DNA of 64,000 nucleotides from Diprion similis (GCF_021155765.1 NC_060108.1:16641025-16705024), one strand, 5' to 3'. Shown: positions 10,354 to 25,265, counted from the first letter of the stretch. Program-made: numbers and translations. Notes: generated by a model from the sequence alone, not told the origin.

Positions 10354-13300
10354 CTTTGGGGAGAAACAAAATTTGATTTTTATTTTTTATTTTCTTATTT
10401 GTTATATACGTACACACACGTATTATGCGTATCGTGTACTTAAACGTATTATTATATACGAAGATGAAATAAATTCTCGATGAACGTTTGGTTTTCTTAT
10501 GGGAAACGTTGAATTGAATTTCCTCCATGATTCCGATGGACATTACTTCAAATTAAATATCAATGTATAATGTAATCGGTGTGCAATTTTTGTACGTATT
10601 CAATACTTAGGGAAGACGAATAATGAATAGAAATAAAAAGGACGTGCTAGAATTGATGGACGAGTGTGACGTAAGGAGGCATTGTTAATTAGAATAATTA
10701 CATTAGAAGGTTCGACCCTCTATATCTGATCCGGTACAGAGCGAGCAAGCACTTTACTATTGAATTAACTAATTCAATTAACAACTTTCGAGTGAATAGG
10801 AGAAAAATAGAGAAATACAAGAGATGAAGTTAATGGATAGACAGAGAGTGAGAGAAAGAGAAAGAGAGAGAGAGAGAGATAAGGTCAAACACGAAGTGAG
10901 AGAAAAAATGCTTTGTGGTGCGATTTAGAGCTAACGTAATTTAAATGGGTCAATAATTAATTAGTATCAATGTTGTAATATATCAGTGTTAAATTATTAG
11001 CAAATTATAAGTCAACAATATTTCGGAAACATTGTTTATTGTTATCGAGAGCGGTATGGATTATGGTCCAAAGGAAATTAGTTAATTTTTTACGATCCGG
11101 TATATATATGTATGTATGTATATATGTGTATTATATACATATACAATAATTAATTCCAACGGATGATAGAGTCGGCATTTTAATTTCATAGCCTACTTGT
11201 AACGCCTATATAGCTGCATAGTATCATGTCGGTGAATTAATTATTGTAACAAAAAAAGACGGTCATCATAAAATAAAAAATAAATTAAGCAAAACGAAAT
11301 AAAACAAAATTACGGACATTACTTCATCGGTATAATAATTAACGGGGCAGGTTGTTTTTTTTTCTCTCCTCTCATTGCTGCTTGTAGAAAGTTTTAATAA
11401 TGTACGTATACTGTCTACAGTACATTGTACAATGTGGATTTATCTCGATAACTTATAGTCTCGCTTTTTATACCGTATTGTATATACATAGACTTATATA
11501 TACATATATATATAACACAATATTACGCAAGTGTAATAATTATTTTGCGAAAAACATTTCACCGTATGCTATTATTTTAAATAACGACCAACGTACCAAT
11601 ATTTCGACAGAATTATTTCATAGCAATACTGATATGTATAGAAAACGTGAAGCTGTGTTACAGGATGATTCATTCTTTCATCCAAACTGATGTAAAATTA
11701 TACAAGGAAACAACGTTATAATATCGTTGCTATACTAACGATCATGAAATAATTATCACGTGATTTTATATCCTGAGACCGGGGGTGAAGCACCTTGAAC
11801 AAAATAAACTCACTCGAGCGAAGACTAAATAACAACTGCATGGTTTCTGATCCCGTTACGCAGCGCAAGGGTGCGATTTCATTGGAAAAAGCAATGGCTT
11901 CTTTGCTGCAGGGTTAAATCTAATTTTTTTTTTTTTTTTCGCTTTTGTTCGCTAGTATATTCTGCTATTTATTTTTCAAATCGAAAATGGGCCAAGCTCT
12001 GGCAGATGAGAAGCATTTTCAATGAAATTGTGACAAAAGAATAGAATACGAATTGACTAAATCTTATGATAATTTTCGATCAATTTCTCTTATTCATGTA
12101 ACAATTACTTTTGAATTTGAAATTCTACCTTTGAATTTCGGTTAATATGTCAAAGATCTTTTAGACCGAAGATTGACTATAATTGTTATCTAAAACACAC
12201 GACGAAAACTCGTCTTTCGTCAAATCATCAGGATCGCATCAAATTACGTGTACGTATATAGGATACCCACGTAATTACGTACCGCGTTATCTCGTAAGCT
12301 TATATATAATAAGGCGGCAGGCCTGTTGCGCATTACACGATTTATACGACCGATCAATTATTATCGGACTTTTTCAGCCGATAACGGTACGGAATTATAA
12401 TTTCCACCTGCTTCAAATTGTGCAGTGATCTACGGTTCTATGTGGAAACCTGCTTTTCTGCGTAGTAAAGCTACACATTTTTTTTTTTTTTTCTTTTATC
12501 TTTTTATTTTGTGCAGGGCGACACGTTACAAATAACAAAATAACGTACCGATAATCACATATAGCAGAGTCGGAGAGAAACAGCGGGTTAAAATTAATTA
12601 AAAATAACTTGAAAGCAATTTCACCTTTCCTTGTTAAAATATGAATTTACGATCAATGATTTTCAACAAGTAATATCGCTATTTCGTTTTCTCCAAATAG
12701 TTAATTTAAAAATTTTCTGCGCGCACGACTCGCGGCACCAATCGTAATTGATATTTATTTCACCTCCAATTAAAACGAACACACACACTGTTTTAATTAT
12801 AGTAATTGGAATTTCTCTTATCTTAAATTACAATTACGCGACTAGTTGATTAGAGAGTTGTAATTATTATTTGTATTCTGTTATTTTCTCAACTGCTAAT
12901 CACAATTTCAATTATTAACTTTCTATGTAATTCGGTAATTAATTATGCGATGTAATTAGCGCTGCCCCCTCGCTGTTAACCATCCTACAAACGAGGGACA
13001 GATATCTCTTGCGACATACATAATCACACGAGAATCTAAAAATTCCTCACAGCAAGAGGTGTATAACAGTAAGCCCGAGTTCGAAGATATTTTTTGCTTC
13101 ATTTAACGCATCAATTTTGTCGTAAATGCACAAATTTTTCAAATTCAATAAGAGTTTGCTTTGATCCAATCACGTTATCACAGTTTAAAAAAAACTGTCT
13201 TTACTTGTAAAAAATGGCGTCCACATTATAAAAAGTAAACCATAATTTGCTAAAAATTCAACTGATTTCTTTCATCTCTCGCCAATAAGATTAAACATCA

Positions 13301-15220
13301 AAATTGTTTGAGAGACAACAAAGTGAGAAAAAATTTATTCGTTTCCAAGTAAGGTTTTAATTTATTTTTCCAATCTTTTATTTCTCTTTCAAACTTTTCC
13401 TCCACTACGTAAAAACCAACTAAATGCTATTCGAGCAAAAATCATAGGAAACATTGACGTCGGGGCGTGAAGGGGGGGGGGGGGGGAGGGGAGCAAGAAT
13501 AAGGAGATAAGGAGTAATTCAAAGTCATTAAATTTTTCTGTTGAAAATAAAAATAAAACACCGCTACGCCCGGCAGTGTTATTTATTTCCTGATGATAAA
13601 ATTGACGTAATCGTTTACTTAATTGCAGGGGAATCACGTGGGCGTTTCAAGCAGACAAGATCTTACCGGAAGATAACGAGCCATGTTACTCGTTGCCAGG
13701 AGGTGAGGAGGAACAGAGGGGGGCAACAAGCAATGATGTAACACGACAAGAATTTTTCAGTTATCACACACTGCACTGTACGAGTAGGTACACAAGTACT
13801 TGTAAATGTGTGAGTTTTATTTCCTATCAGCACGAAATCGGTTACATGTGAATGTAGAAAATGAATTTTCTCAATTTTTTATTTTTCTACAATGAATGCG
13901 TAAATATATCCACGTAGATATACATATACAGTGTACGTATTATACGTAGATACACCTTATCCCGAATTTAATTATTTATTCACTGTCTCGATCGAATTGC
14001 GCAACATAATGTGTACAGGTACATGTACACCTGAATTCCGAATCTTTTTTCTTGTTTTTATCCAGCTTAAATTTATTTTCCACATTAAATAACTGCGTTA
14101 TACCCGTTTCACCTATCCAGGTAGGTATACATGCATATTATAAGTATAGCTATCAGACGTCTGTATGCCATGCCGTGGTTATACGTATAATAGCACGACA
14201 CGTGTACGCAATCAAGATCCTCGCGTTTCTTGTTTGATTTTATTTTCATCCATTTCGAAATCAATGCTCACACCGGTTAAAGGCATGATGTAAAATGGAA
14301 CTTTTATGCTCCAAAGACTTTGTAATATAAGTATGTAGATACATACCTACGTTACACAGCTCTCGGCGTTTCAGCGCGCCGTGGATCTACAATTCGCTTA
14401 TAATCACCACGTGATACATTTCTAGGGGCCGATAACCGGCTCGCTGCGGCCCAAGGAGGAACAGAAATGAAAGATAAAAAACTTATTTGACAAAAAGAAG
14501 AAGTAAGAAGCAACAGGAGAGGAACAAAAAAAGAAAAAAGAAAAAAAAAACCACATGCTAATAGAAGTAAGCATCGAAGTGAAAAAAAAAGAAAAAAAAA
14601 TATATTGTTATAAACCGATCTGATATGCAAATGAGAAACGGCTGTCAAAGTAATGTAACGGTAAGGCTTATTATTGGAGCTTCGCGCGTCTCGCTTCTGT
14701 ATCATACCTCGGACACACGTGTACAAAGTATGTGTTACATATATATAAGTATATACACATACACACATTATACATAAACTTAAATCCGGTGATAAAAAAA
14801 TCCGTTAAATTTTCACTCATGTTATAAAACAATGACTGTCCGAACCATGTAATAACATATTTGCAAAAATTGATAAAAATTTTAAATACATCATATATGA
14901 TCGCTATGGGTATGAGAGAAAGGGCTAGAAATTTTAGTAATCCGAGTATATTTTCAATGAGGATGTTTTAAAATTCCAGATTAATTACGACGGGAAGAAA
15001 AAACTGATTCGTCAATATTGAGATATTTTTCAGATGGAAGTATCGCGAGGGTAATTAAGGATGTACGATAAATGTAAAATAAAAAAAAAAATAAAAAAAT
15101 TTACATGAGATAAGCAAAAAAAAATAGTAAGGAATTTATTGAATGATTTAAATAATTCAATGAATTGGAAATATCGAATGAGGACGAGATGAGTAATTCT
15201 TTGAGAAAAAAAGAGAGGGG

Positions 15221-15223
<3 letters not shown>

Positions 15224-15262
<39 letters not shown>
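15224..15262 (+). repeat. (GA)n microsatellite
   Basis: About 19 GA units within ab intron 1. Confidence 0.9.
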
Positions 15263-15263
<1 letters not shown>

Positions 15264-17794
15264 GAGTGTATGCATAATGAAAACGCGCAAAATCGAGGAT
15301 GTTGGTATGTAAGGATGAATCGATGGCCTGGAAGGCACAAGATTTTAAATCAAGCCAATTTCGTTGCCGCAAGGCTGAAATAAACGTCGTCGTAATGCTA
15401 TATACCGTTGCTGTATGTATAATACGCCATATCGATCGTACGGGCTAAATCGCCTGGAGTAACGATTGGCCATAAAATTTTCTGTGTCGTTTTCGTACGG
15501 GCACACCAGGAAGACGAAAAAAAAAAAAAAAACAAAAAAAAAAAATCAATTCAAGGAGAATGATAGAAATACAGAGAATCAACAACTTCAGAGTCGTTAG
15601 ATTTAAATACATAAATTGTATTCCGTAATATTCCACACGATTTAATCCAACAATTCTATACCCATAATTTTTTCCAATTCATCCAAACGCGCTTTTTGTT
15701 GAAACGTGCATAACAATTTGACCAATAATTTGATTTTCATAAAAGCACCGCTGCACGTCTGACCGGAATTCGCGAGGAGAACCGCAAGCAAGGAGAATCG
15801 GTATAATTCTGTCTTTGAAAAAGGGAAGAAAACGAATATGTTTACGGTCAAACATGATCCGACTGTGTATCCCTGGTGTCCACCCACGATGGTTTGTACA
15901 TATGTGCCGAAGAGAAAAATAATACGAGAACCCGAAGTAGGTAGGCAGGTAGACACCGCAAGCCGGGATCCGGCATCAGAAAATAAAGCTCGCGTGAATG
16001 GGTTGCCGAACATTTATCGGTCCAGGAACGCGTGTAATATTTATTACGCCAGAGGCTGGCGGCAAGAAGTTTCAGCGAGGGAGGTTCGGTCTTATTTTAA
16101 CTAGAGTAAAGTATATAACGGGTCCATCGAGAACACAGTGTGCACTGCGATTACTTTTCTTCCTCTTCTTTTTCTTCAATAATCGCGAGAAGTGTACGAA
16201 TTTGATTTTCGTCATATTGCAGATGATATAGAGTGTAAATTAAAAAACAAAAAAACCTTACGCAGCGATAAATAGAAAGAGAGTAATAAGAACGAAAATG
16301 GTGATTGTTCAATGATCGATCTAATCCTAATAATGAATAATAATGATTCTTATATCACGATAAATTCGTTTCATCCTCGATTAAATAGGTTGAAAAATTA
16401 TCCAACATGTGTTGAATATAATGCCAGCGAAGAAGAGTTTCCCATAAATTACGTGGATACAAGAGCCAGCCGGAGTAACAAGATAGAGAAAAAGGGGGAC
16501 AGAATCGGCGCAAAACAGAGTCGGAGTTGCGTAGGTACGTGTGTATAACTGGCACACGCATTTCTTGTGTAAGCGGTTTGGTATAAATTTAAAAACACAG
16601 AGCCGGTGCAAAGCGATTCCCTCCCCTTCGTCCCCTCGGCATCGTAGCCGCCCCCGCCGACCAAAGTCCTCCTATTTTCTTCCTCCCCCTCCCCCTCTCC
16701 CTCCTCATCCTCACGCACAATTTTAAATATAGAATATGGAGCAGTGGTGCGTGTTACCCAGGAAGGATTGTGCAAGAGCTGGCCCTAAGGCACCGAGAGA
16801 GCCAGGCGACGTTCCAAGAGAGAAGGAGAGAGAAGGAGAGAGAAAGAGAGAAAGAGAGAGCGTCGGGAGAAGGTGGAAAAAATAACGTGCGTATTTTTAC
16901 GTGCGTCGACAGCGAGGCGTGGGCTTCTCGCTATGTATGTACTGTAACCAAAGTGTACGGAGAGGAGAGAAGAGACGCAAGCATGCACGGCAACGATTTA
17001 CGAATTATTATAGTTTCTCCGCCACATTGATGATCATCTACACACATCTCCTCACATTTGTACAATATAAAAATAAAGAGGGAAATTATACATATACATG
17101 GCATTGGCACAAAGCGCAAGCGCGTATCTACGTGAAAAACACACCCAATTCGGATGCGATAACGCGGCTCGAGATACGCGGACGGAAGTTGAACGCAGCA
17201 GCTTGCGGGAGGGATGCGGATTTCACGGCATCTGTGTCCGTGCTTATGTACCTACTATGCGTACATAAATACATACATATATACATGTACATAGACGCAT
17301 ACACAATGTGTCATATATCTAGCCAAGTACGTGCGACCGAGGAGAGCCGAGCTTCTCAAATATTTACTCCCGTCAATTCCGTCGCGACCCGTTCAAAAAT
17401 TCCCAACGGAATCCCCCGAGTAGTTTCCTCCTTCCTATATTCACACGTAATTCCTACACACAGACACAAAAAAAACACACACCCACGCGTGACAAAATTG
17501 TGTGCTCCGAGTGTACGTTATACGTTGGTGACCTATTTTTACATATATGTAATATGTACTTTTTTTTTTTGTTTAAACTTTTCGGGACACTTGCGCCCGG
17601 TTCCGTACTCTTCTGATTCTCCTCTGCATAGTATTTAACATTATACCTACTCGATCCTCACTCGAGATTTTATTAAATATTGTAAATTGTTTGTCTACGT
17701 ATCCGTTAAGCACCGTTGCAGGTAAAAAGTTGGATTTTTTTTTTTTTTTTTTCACACTTGTTTTCCTTCTTTCTGTCTACATGATATGCTGCCG

Positions 17795-18121
17795 AGGGGT
17801 CGACCGCTCGGTAAACAGTTACACAGTTATTGCAGACTGTACAGAGACTGCGTAAAATTTTTTATGATTACAAATATGCGGTAACAAAAAAGCAAAATCA
17901 TGTGTAATCATCAGTGATTTTGTTTTTCCCATTCGACGAAGAAAGAATAAAAACATTTTACTGTTAAGATTTTCAAATTTCTTACAATTAATGTCAACGT
18001 TTTAAATATTTCATGATTATTTTAATGACGACGACTACGATGTGACAGTGAATGAATACATTAATAAAAAATGATTGTTAGATAAGGCGTGACACGATGA
18101 CAGCTATAGCGATCGATCCCT
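17795..18121 (+). mobile_element. Short TIR-type non-autonomous element, copy 1 (decayed)
   Basis: Shares its start (AGGGGTCGACCGCT against AGGGGTCGGCCGCT), many internal blocks (TATTGCAGACT-like start, GTAATCATCAGTGATTTTG, TTCAAATTTCTTAC, AATATTTCATGATTATT, AAAATGATTGTTAGAT) and its end (GCGTGACACGATGAC) with a second copy at 44597-45024 in the same orientation. No coding capacity. It is about 100 bases shorter than copy 2 and its right terminus is degraded (GATCGATCCCT against GGCCGACCCCT). Best described as a MITE-like element of unknown superfamily. Confidence 0.75.
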
Positions 18122-18744
18122 CGTGTCTTGCATATACGCACGAAACGAATGAAACGGTAGAAACGGTAAAAGACAAAAACAATGAAATAAAAAAAAAAAA
18201 AAAAAAAAAAAAACATTAGAAAGACAAGAAGCTTCAACGAGGAGGTACCCACACGGACCCTTGAAAATTAGGAAAACAGGACTATCTTCTCTTCCGCGTT
18301 GAATCACGTTTTTTTGTTTACCCTCCATCTTCCTCATTCTCCTCGAGAGCATTTTATTTATTTTTTTTTCCGATCGCTAGCGGGCAGACCACCCTCAAAG
18401 TTTCCTTCGCCTTTTCATCGTGATCTTTTCCTCGCACCCTCAACATCACGTTCTCCTTCATTTTAATTACCCCTCGACACGACACGAGACGACACGACAC
18501 GACACGACACGATACGCCTGTGTGTTTCCTCGCAGGAGCGAAAAGTAGCGCACCTCAGCTCAGTTCGGCTCACTTTAGCTCACCTCAGCACACCTTATTC
18601 ACCGATCCATACAAGCAGCCAAGTTTTGCTCGTGGCGCACCCTTTTATTTCCCCAATAACGCCAAGATTTCATTGTCGATAAAGCAATTAAACACATAGA
18701 TACATAGGCATATATAATATAGATGGATAGAGCGCCAAGCACCG

Positions 18745-18807
18745 TGACGTGCACGCACACCTGACGACGTCACGTCAACGCGACGACGCGACGTAGCTTC
18801 GACGTCA
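18745..18807. promoter_or_regulatory. Cluster of CRE/ATF-type motifs in ab intron 1
   Basis: Five TGACG/CGTCA half-sites within 63 bases: TGACG at 18745 and 18762, CGTCA at 18768, 18773 and 18803, some combined as GACGTCA. The patch is GC-rich in an AT-rich intron. This fits a CREB/ATF/bZIP-responsive enhancer or an intronic promoter; function is inferred from motif density only. Confidence 0.45.
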
Positions 18808-21800
18808 CTGCTGCGGCACGCGCGACGTTATAATGAGTTTTTTTTTTTCAACTTTTATTCTTTTATTTTTATTCCTACCCTCGTCAAACGCCGTTCTGAA
18901 TAGCATACGTTTACGATAGATTAAACAATAAAATTAATTGTATGTAGAGAGAGAAAGAAAGAGGAAACGATCGGAGCGAAGGATTATCGAGAAAATAGAG
19001 ATAATAAAAACTTTTTCCTTATACGCAGGTAGAAATTTACCACGCACGCAGAGATATACTTATTTATAATCATCAATGAGAGTATCGCGTGATTTTCACA
19101 TCATCGATTATACCATTAGAGATGGTATAGGTGTGTGCGTGTGTGTGTATATGTATATACATGCCCATAGTAGTAGTAATTTTTCCGTACCGTCGCGCTG
19201 CAGCACGAGAATAATTCAATTGCATTCTGCCGCGCTGGTGACACAGATTTTATATCCGATAGATGTGGATGCGTAATTTTTTATTCTTCTCATTTATTCG
19301 CTCTGTTCGTAGAATAGATAACATAGATAATGTAAAATCCATTGCGTAATTTATGCTGTGACGAAGCGTTGCAGGAATTGGTTAAATTCAGCGGAAATAA
19401 AAAATTTCTAGTACAGGTATATAGCAACTTCGATCATCTTGCATATACGAGTTGTTGGAATCCACCACAAATACCAAAGCAATTATTGTAATTCGCGATA
19501 CACGTAAAATAAATCGCGTCGTAAAAATTGACATTTCATAATTAGCTATTTTTGTACATAAATATTCCGTCGCATTATTGCAGCAGTTAACGTCAGACCA
19601 AGACGTAGAAATGTTAGCAAAGAAGAAAAAACAGCGAAATAGAAAATGTAAGAGAGTTTATCGGACGTTTTTTATTTTGAGAATTCGAATCTGGATAGCG
19701 TAATTTTTTTTCTCTTTATTGTCATTTAATTTACGTGATGTCTGTATTATATCAGCCTCTCTGTGCAAGGCTGCAACAACTGAAGTGACAACAAAATCCA
19801 GACTTCATCGCTGAGCAGCTTACACACATTTCACCACACATTTACTGCACAAAAGAGTTGTCAATTTCCAAAATCTGGTTACAAATTTAAAAATTTGGTG
19901 CAGCGATATAAATTACTATGAATTTGTCTCAAATTTACAATGAAATTTATATGAAAGACATAAAAAAAAATTAATTTAAATTAAAAATTTTATTGTATTT
20001 GTAAATTGAATAAAAGTTATTGTGAATTGACTCGTCCGTATTCGAGTGAAACTTCCAATACAGCGTAGGAAGTTCCGTACAGAAATTTTTAAAGGTGCAG
20101 TACACACCTAATGCTCCTGATATGTACACATAAACTGCGAGTAACGAGCGTCGATTGCCGATTGGTCAGTCAAACAGGCTGCGATGCATCCACCATAATT
20201 CATTGTTGTCGCTGGAGTGATTTAGGTATGTAAGGTTACACCTAAATTACAGGCAAAGTGTACTGCAGTTGATATAAATAAAGCCAGCACCATCGTTTCA
20301 TCCACGAAGAGACGCGACGATGAGTGTCTCTTAGCCACTCGAATGTAACGTCTATTCCTACGATACGCATGTGCGGAGGCGCTATCGGAACAATTATACA
20401 TATAATACCCAAGATGACGAAACTGCGTACATACTAGAAGCCTCGTGGTCTCACTTACAGCGAACAATCCAACTTGCACTGGGTATACAATCGCGTAGAC
20501 GATTCATATCTGGGTTAAATGCGTGATCAATTACTTGATTTACGATAATTACAAAGTTGGGCAACTCGATCTTCTGCGACGTACAACATCCAGTATAATG
20601 ATACACGCAGTGCAACAATTACGTATAGGGCTTGTCCTCGATCACTCGTTCGCATTACAAGTATGTAGTTTACAAGGAACTAAAAATGCGTGAAACGCAG
20701 AGTTTTCACCAGTAGGTATTATCCTACCAGCAGGTTTTGCACAAATTGAACAAATTAGATCGTTTAAATCGTCTGCTGTTTGTCGTTTGTGCGTGTTTCG
20801 TTTTTCTATTATTTATTGATTGTTTTTTTTTTTCTTTTACACCTTTCTCTTTATTTAATCATCGCTTTTGATCTTTCGTGTAATTTCAAATTTTTTTTCC
20901 AACCTCGGTCATTTTTCAATTTCTACGTATGTACACGTGTTAAAAGCATTTTCTAACTTGTCATTCGTGGGTATATACTTCAATGAATCGTAGATTTCTA
21001 AACCACGAGGTTCTTTTTTCTTTTCTACTTTTTTTTTGCCTCTCTAGCAAGCGAGAAACACGAGCGAATGAGTGAATTACGGTGTATAAGAATAAAGAGA
21101 AAAAAAAACTTAAGGAACCCGAGGGATGTGGCAATACGCGTCACATGTAGTTACGTCCGTATAGGTGAACGATTTAGCATGGAGGGTAATTAACGATGAA
21201 ATTTATGCATCTATCAAATCCATCTAGAGAAAGTGTCGTATGGCTGTCTTAGCCTATGCGTAATATTATACACACTACAGCTACCGCCACGAAATAGTAA
21301 CAGCCATGATTGCGTGTGTGCGTGCGCGTGATGACTGATATCACTTAAAATGCAACCGAAACTCAGATTTCGTGTCTTTTTCTTTCTCTCTTCCTTTCTT
21401 CCTCAATTTACTGCACTCGGAGCTCATATGCAAACACGAAAGTGAGGGTCTAATTATACATACAATCACATACGAGACACGAGAGTGAAAATGGAGATAC
21501 AAAAAAAAATATTCCTACGTTCTACCGGAGCTCCCAAATTTTTTCTCAAACGTATCTTTCCGGCTTTTATTTTATTTATTTTCTTTTTTCGAAATATCGC
21601 CGTCGAAACGGTCTAATTTCTCTTTTTGTTTTTTAACATTTTCCAAACTCAAGGTAACACGGATTAAAGGAGATATATGAATGATGAATCTGGCAAAACA
21701 AAAAAAATTAAATACATGTAATACATGATAGTCGAAGTTTTAGGTTTCGTTAGAAAAACATTTTTTCAGAATTTAATTTTTCTTTCCACCCAAAAGTCTG

Positions 21801-22398
21801 GCTCATCCGTTTGAATTGTATAATTTTCACCTTGCGATATGTTATACTTTGTACTCCAATGAAAGTAGAGAGTATACATGTGAAGAAAAAAAAGATAAAA
21901 ATAAAAATGAAATAAAATAGATCCCCCGAGAGAGGATTTTCCTGCATGGGAGTAAATAATTCCGGTTGTCTCGGAGTGCGTATGTAAGTAATTTATATGT
22001 GTATTAAAAGAGTATCATACGTGTGAAGAGAGTCGAAAATGAGAGGTTGAGAAGAGTCGGGAGAAGCGCGCGGTCGCAGGAGGCGTCGGCCGATGCCGAT
22101 GCCGATGTTGTTGTCTGGATGTGAATAACGTCTAATTCAAACGGTTAAATCAAAAGGTGAATACAAAAAGGTCATAAATAAGGTTTCTCTTTCGTAAGTT
22201 GAAAGATAAACTCGCGAGAAGACGTCGTTCGTTCCTCCGTTTGATCGGACCTGCAGGTAAAGGTGAGGCTGTATAAATAAGAGGAAGCGAAGTAGCGTAT
22301 CCAGCTTCTCTCCTCTTGGAACTCCACATAATACACCGTACACACACACACACATAGGCACGATCGTACGCGTGTAAATAGGTATCCTACAGGTACGC

Positions 22399-22400
<2 letters not shown>

Positions 22401-22452
<52 letters not shown>
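22401..22452 (+). repeat. 52-base poly-T tract
   Basis: Uninterrupted T52 on the plus strand (A52 on the strand transcribed as ab). The length is unusual compared with the 15-25 base homopolymers elsewhere in the window. I find no recognisable retroposed sequence next to it. Confidence 0.9.
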
Positions 22453-22513
22453 CTCTTACATTATACACATATCAAACTTTTATACGTATAATATGCATGC
22501 GATATATAGGTTG

Positions 22514-22549
22514 CGTGTGTGTGTGTGTGTGTGTGTGTGTTTGTGTGTG
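22514..22549 (+). repeat. (GT)n microsatellite
   Basis: Nearly perfect GT dinucleotide tract with one T insertion, about 60 bases after the poly-T tract. Confidence 0.9.
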
Positions 22550-24043
22550 GGTACGTATGCGAGAAAAGAAGAAAAACACGGTATTCTTTATCCGGAGTCA
22601 AAACCCGTCGCGCGCCTGTACTTCCCACGCAATCAGCGCGCTTTTTGATCACGAGAAAGTATAAAGTCTACACATTAAAATGGTTGCCATATAATACTCA
22701 TGACAAGCAAGTAGGCGCTGCTACACAGCATCCTCCATTCTTACTGGACCAAGAAATGCACGCCTCGCGCTAAATTCACGAATCATTTTTTAACACGCGG
22801 GTCATTTATATTATACACATGATATACCTATGGCTGGGTGAAATTTATTCACCAAACGAGAAGAAAAGTAGAGAGCAATTAAAAAGAATTTTTTTTTTTT
22901 TTTTTTATTACTCACAATCGTATATTTGCAGTATAGAATTAATTTTTTGCATTAATTCAAGTATATGTATATATATATATAATGTACATGTTATTTTGTA
23001 AGAGAATAAAACTTCTTTCTTTCCTTATTCTTTGCTTGAAAGTTTGAACTTCGAGTGACCTGAGTGTAGGCATACGATATACATATGTGTGTGTATTTTT
23101 TAAATTCAACTTGTTCAGTTATTCTGAAGATGAAGAGAGTAGTTTTTTGTTTCAACGTTTCGATACGTTAAGGTGACTAACTTTAGCCTCATATAGATAT
23201 ATATAAATTTTTTTATACGGTCAAATCAGTCATCCCACTTTTTCGAGGATTCGATTAGTTACACGAGAGCTACAGGCAGGCGCTGCAAGGCTACAACAGC
23301 CAGAGACGATGGATTATTATGCAAATAAACCGGAAGCTCCTACTACGGGTCTCCTAATTACCTACTTCCGTTTCAGAATCTACCACGGATCATTCTGGGA
23401 CTGGTGCAACGGTATTGCGGTTTGTACATTTTGAAACGGGAGCGTTTTTTCTTTTTTTCTTTTTTTAATTTTATACTTTTGATTTTATTCGATTTCTTTT
23501 TCACTCGTGTGATCTTCTCCAGAATCAGTTCCAAATACTTTATCAAATCGAAAAGTGTGTACAAAGAAAAAAACACCCGACTTCAAAAAACCTCGTCGAT
23601 TCTAAATCCGTGCAATTTCAATACAAACCTTGCACAATCGATTCTAGCAATATTCATCCCATTTCTGCACGTATACATTACACGAACCTCTGCACATAAG
23701 AATCGACTAATATATTCCCTCGAAATTTCAAATCGGCTCAAATTATCCCCAGTAACGCAACGGAGCGTGTACTCTATCGCGATCTTGGATGTATTATACT
23801 ACCAACCGCTACTAATTTCGTCCTCCCTTCCTTACTAAGGTATTTTCAACACCGATTTACACGACGTATGTACGTACGTGTACGTCTTTACGTGCTACAT
23901 AAGGTAATACACGATACAACGGAAATGGAACGGATGTAGAATGCCCCAAGCATATGTAATAAATGTCTACATATACATAATATAAGGTTAAGTTTATAAA
24001 GTAAGGTGAAAAGTTGCGTTTCAATCTTTTACAATCGTTATCA

Positions 24044-24081
<38 letters not shown>

Positions 24082-25265
24082 AACATTATTATTGCCATAG
24101 GTAAAAATTATTTATACCTCATTTGTGTGTGTCCAAAACTTATACGCAGCCTGCATCGATGGATTATATATTACTGGCGTAATTTCTTGTACGATAGATA
24201 AGCGATAAAGAGTAAGTATATATATATATAATATTCATTATATGTATTACACACGTATAATACGCACGATAAAAAATATACACATATACGGAGGCTTAGA
24301 GGCATTCGTAGCGATCATTGGACTTAGTTTAATTGATTTTCAAAATAACCAGTGATTTTTTTTTTTTTTTTTTTTTTCTCCGGGTGAAATTTACTATCAA
24401 TTTTTTATTCTAATCTTTCTGCATGTATAATATATGTATACATATATATATATATATATATATATTTCTGACATATAACATACCTACGCACAAGATACCG
24501 ATCAAGGTAAAAGTCGCCCAGGATTTAAGTGGGACATCTGGCTAGATAAATAATCAAAGAAATTACTATCTCCTTTTTATTTCTATGGTATCATAGCCGC
24601 GTCAGCGTCAGCTTCGATATTCGCCGCAGAAATTCCTATCGCGACACGTGCAGTGTCGTATTTAATCTCTGATCGTGAACGAGGCGATCCTATCCAGAAG
24701 ATAAATGAATACAAGTGAAGGTTAAAAAAAAAGCAAAAATAAAAATAAAAATAAATAACAAGTCGAATCTTTCTATTCAAGAACGTCATCTCACCGTCGT
24801 AACGGATTTCAAGACATGATATTTCGCACATTTTTCTCAAAACATTACGAGGAATAATAATTTTGTTCTAAAAATTTCTAAAAAGCGTACAATATACTAC
24901 ATACCTATACATATATATTTATACACAGTATAATCGTTTCTAGTTATAAGATCGGTAGCTAAGCTTTCACTTGAAAATCAAGCTAACTAAGAGACAGTTG
25001 AATCATATCATAAGAAATCCTGTATCATATAAAATATTACAAATTTCACCAGTAATTAGTATTTATAATCAATTTTCATTTTCATTGGAGAAACGACAGA
25101 AAGAAAAAAACATTCTAAAAATCTCCGCAGTACCTAACTTGTCTAAATCGGAAATTCTCTACCCTTGTTCCAATCCCATTACATAATACAGTAATTACTG
25201 CCGCTTGGGGGACGGGGGTGGGGGTGGGGGGTTTAAATTTGGACAAATAAATATTGTAAACTGAC

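Larger units (their letters stand above)
10354..25265 (-). other. ab: Intron 1 of ab (about 14.9 kb)
   Basis: Splits the BTB domain. No coding exon or second zinc-finger set is recognisable. It contains AT-rich unique sequence, short homopolymers, one copy of a TIR element (17795-18121), a cluster of CRE-type motifs (18745-18807), a CACGA pentamer run (about 18477-18512), a 52-base poly-T tract (22401-22452), a (GT)n run (22514-22549) and an ATT array (about 24045-24078). Long introns of this kind in developmental regulators usually carry enhancers, which is an inference here. Confidence 0.7.

Noticed and set aside
22172..22468. Frame with a long lysine run
   Set aside because: The poly-lysine is the 52-base poly-T tract read on the minus strand.
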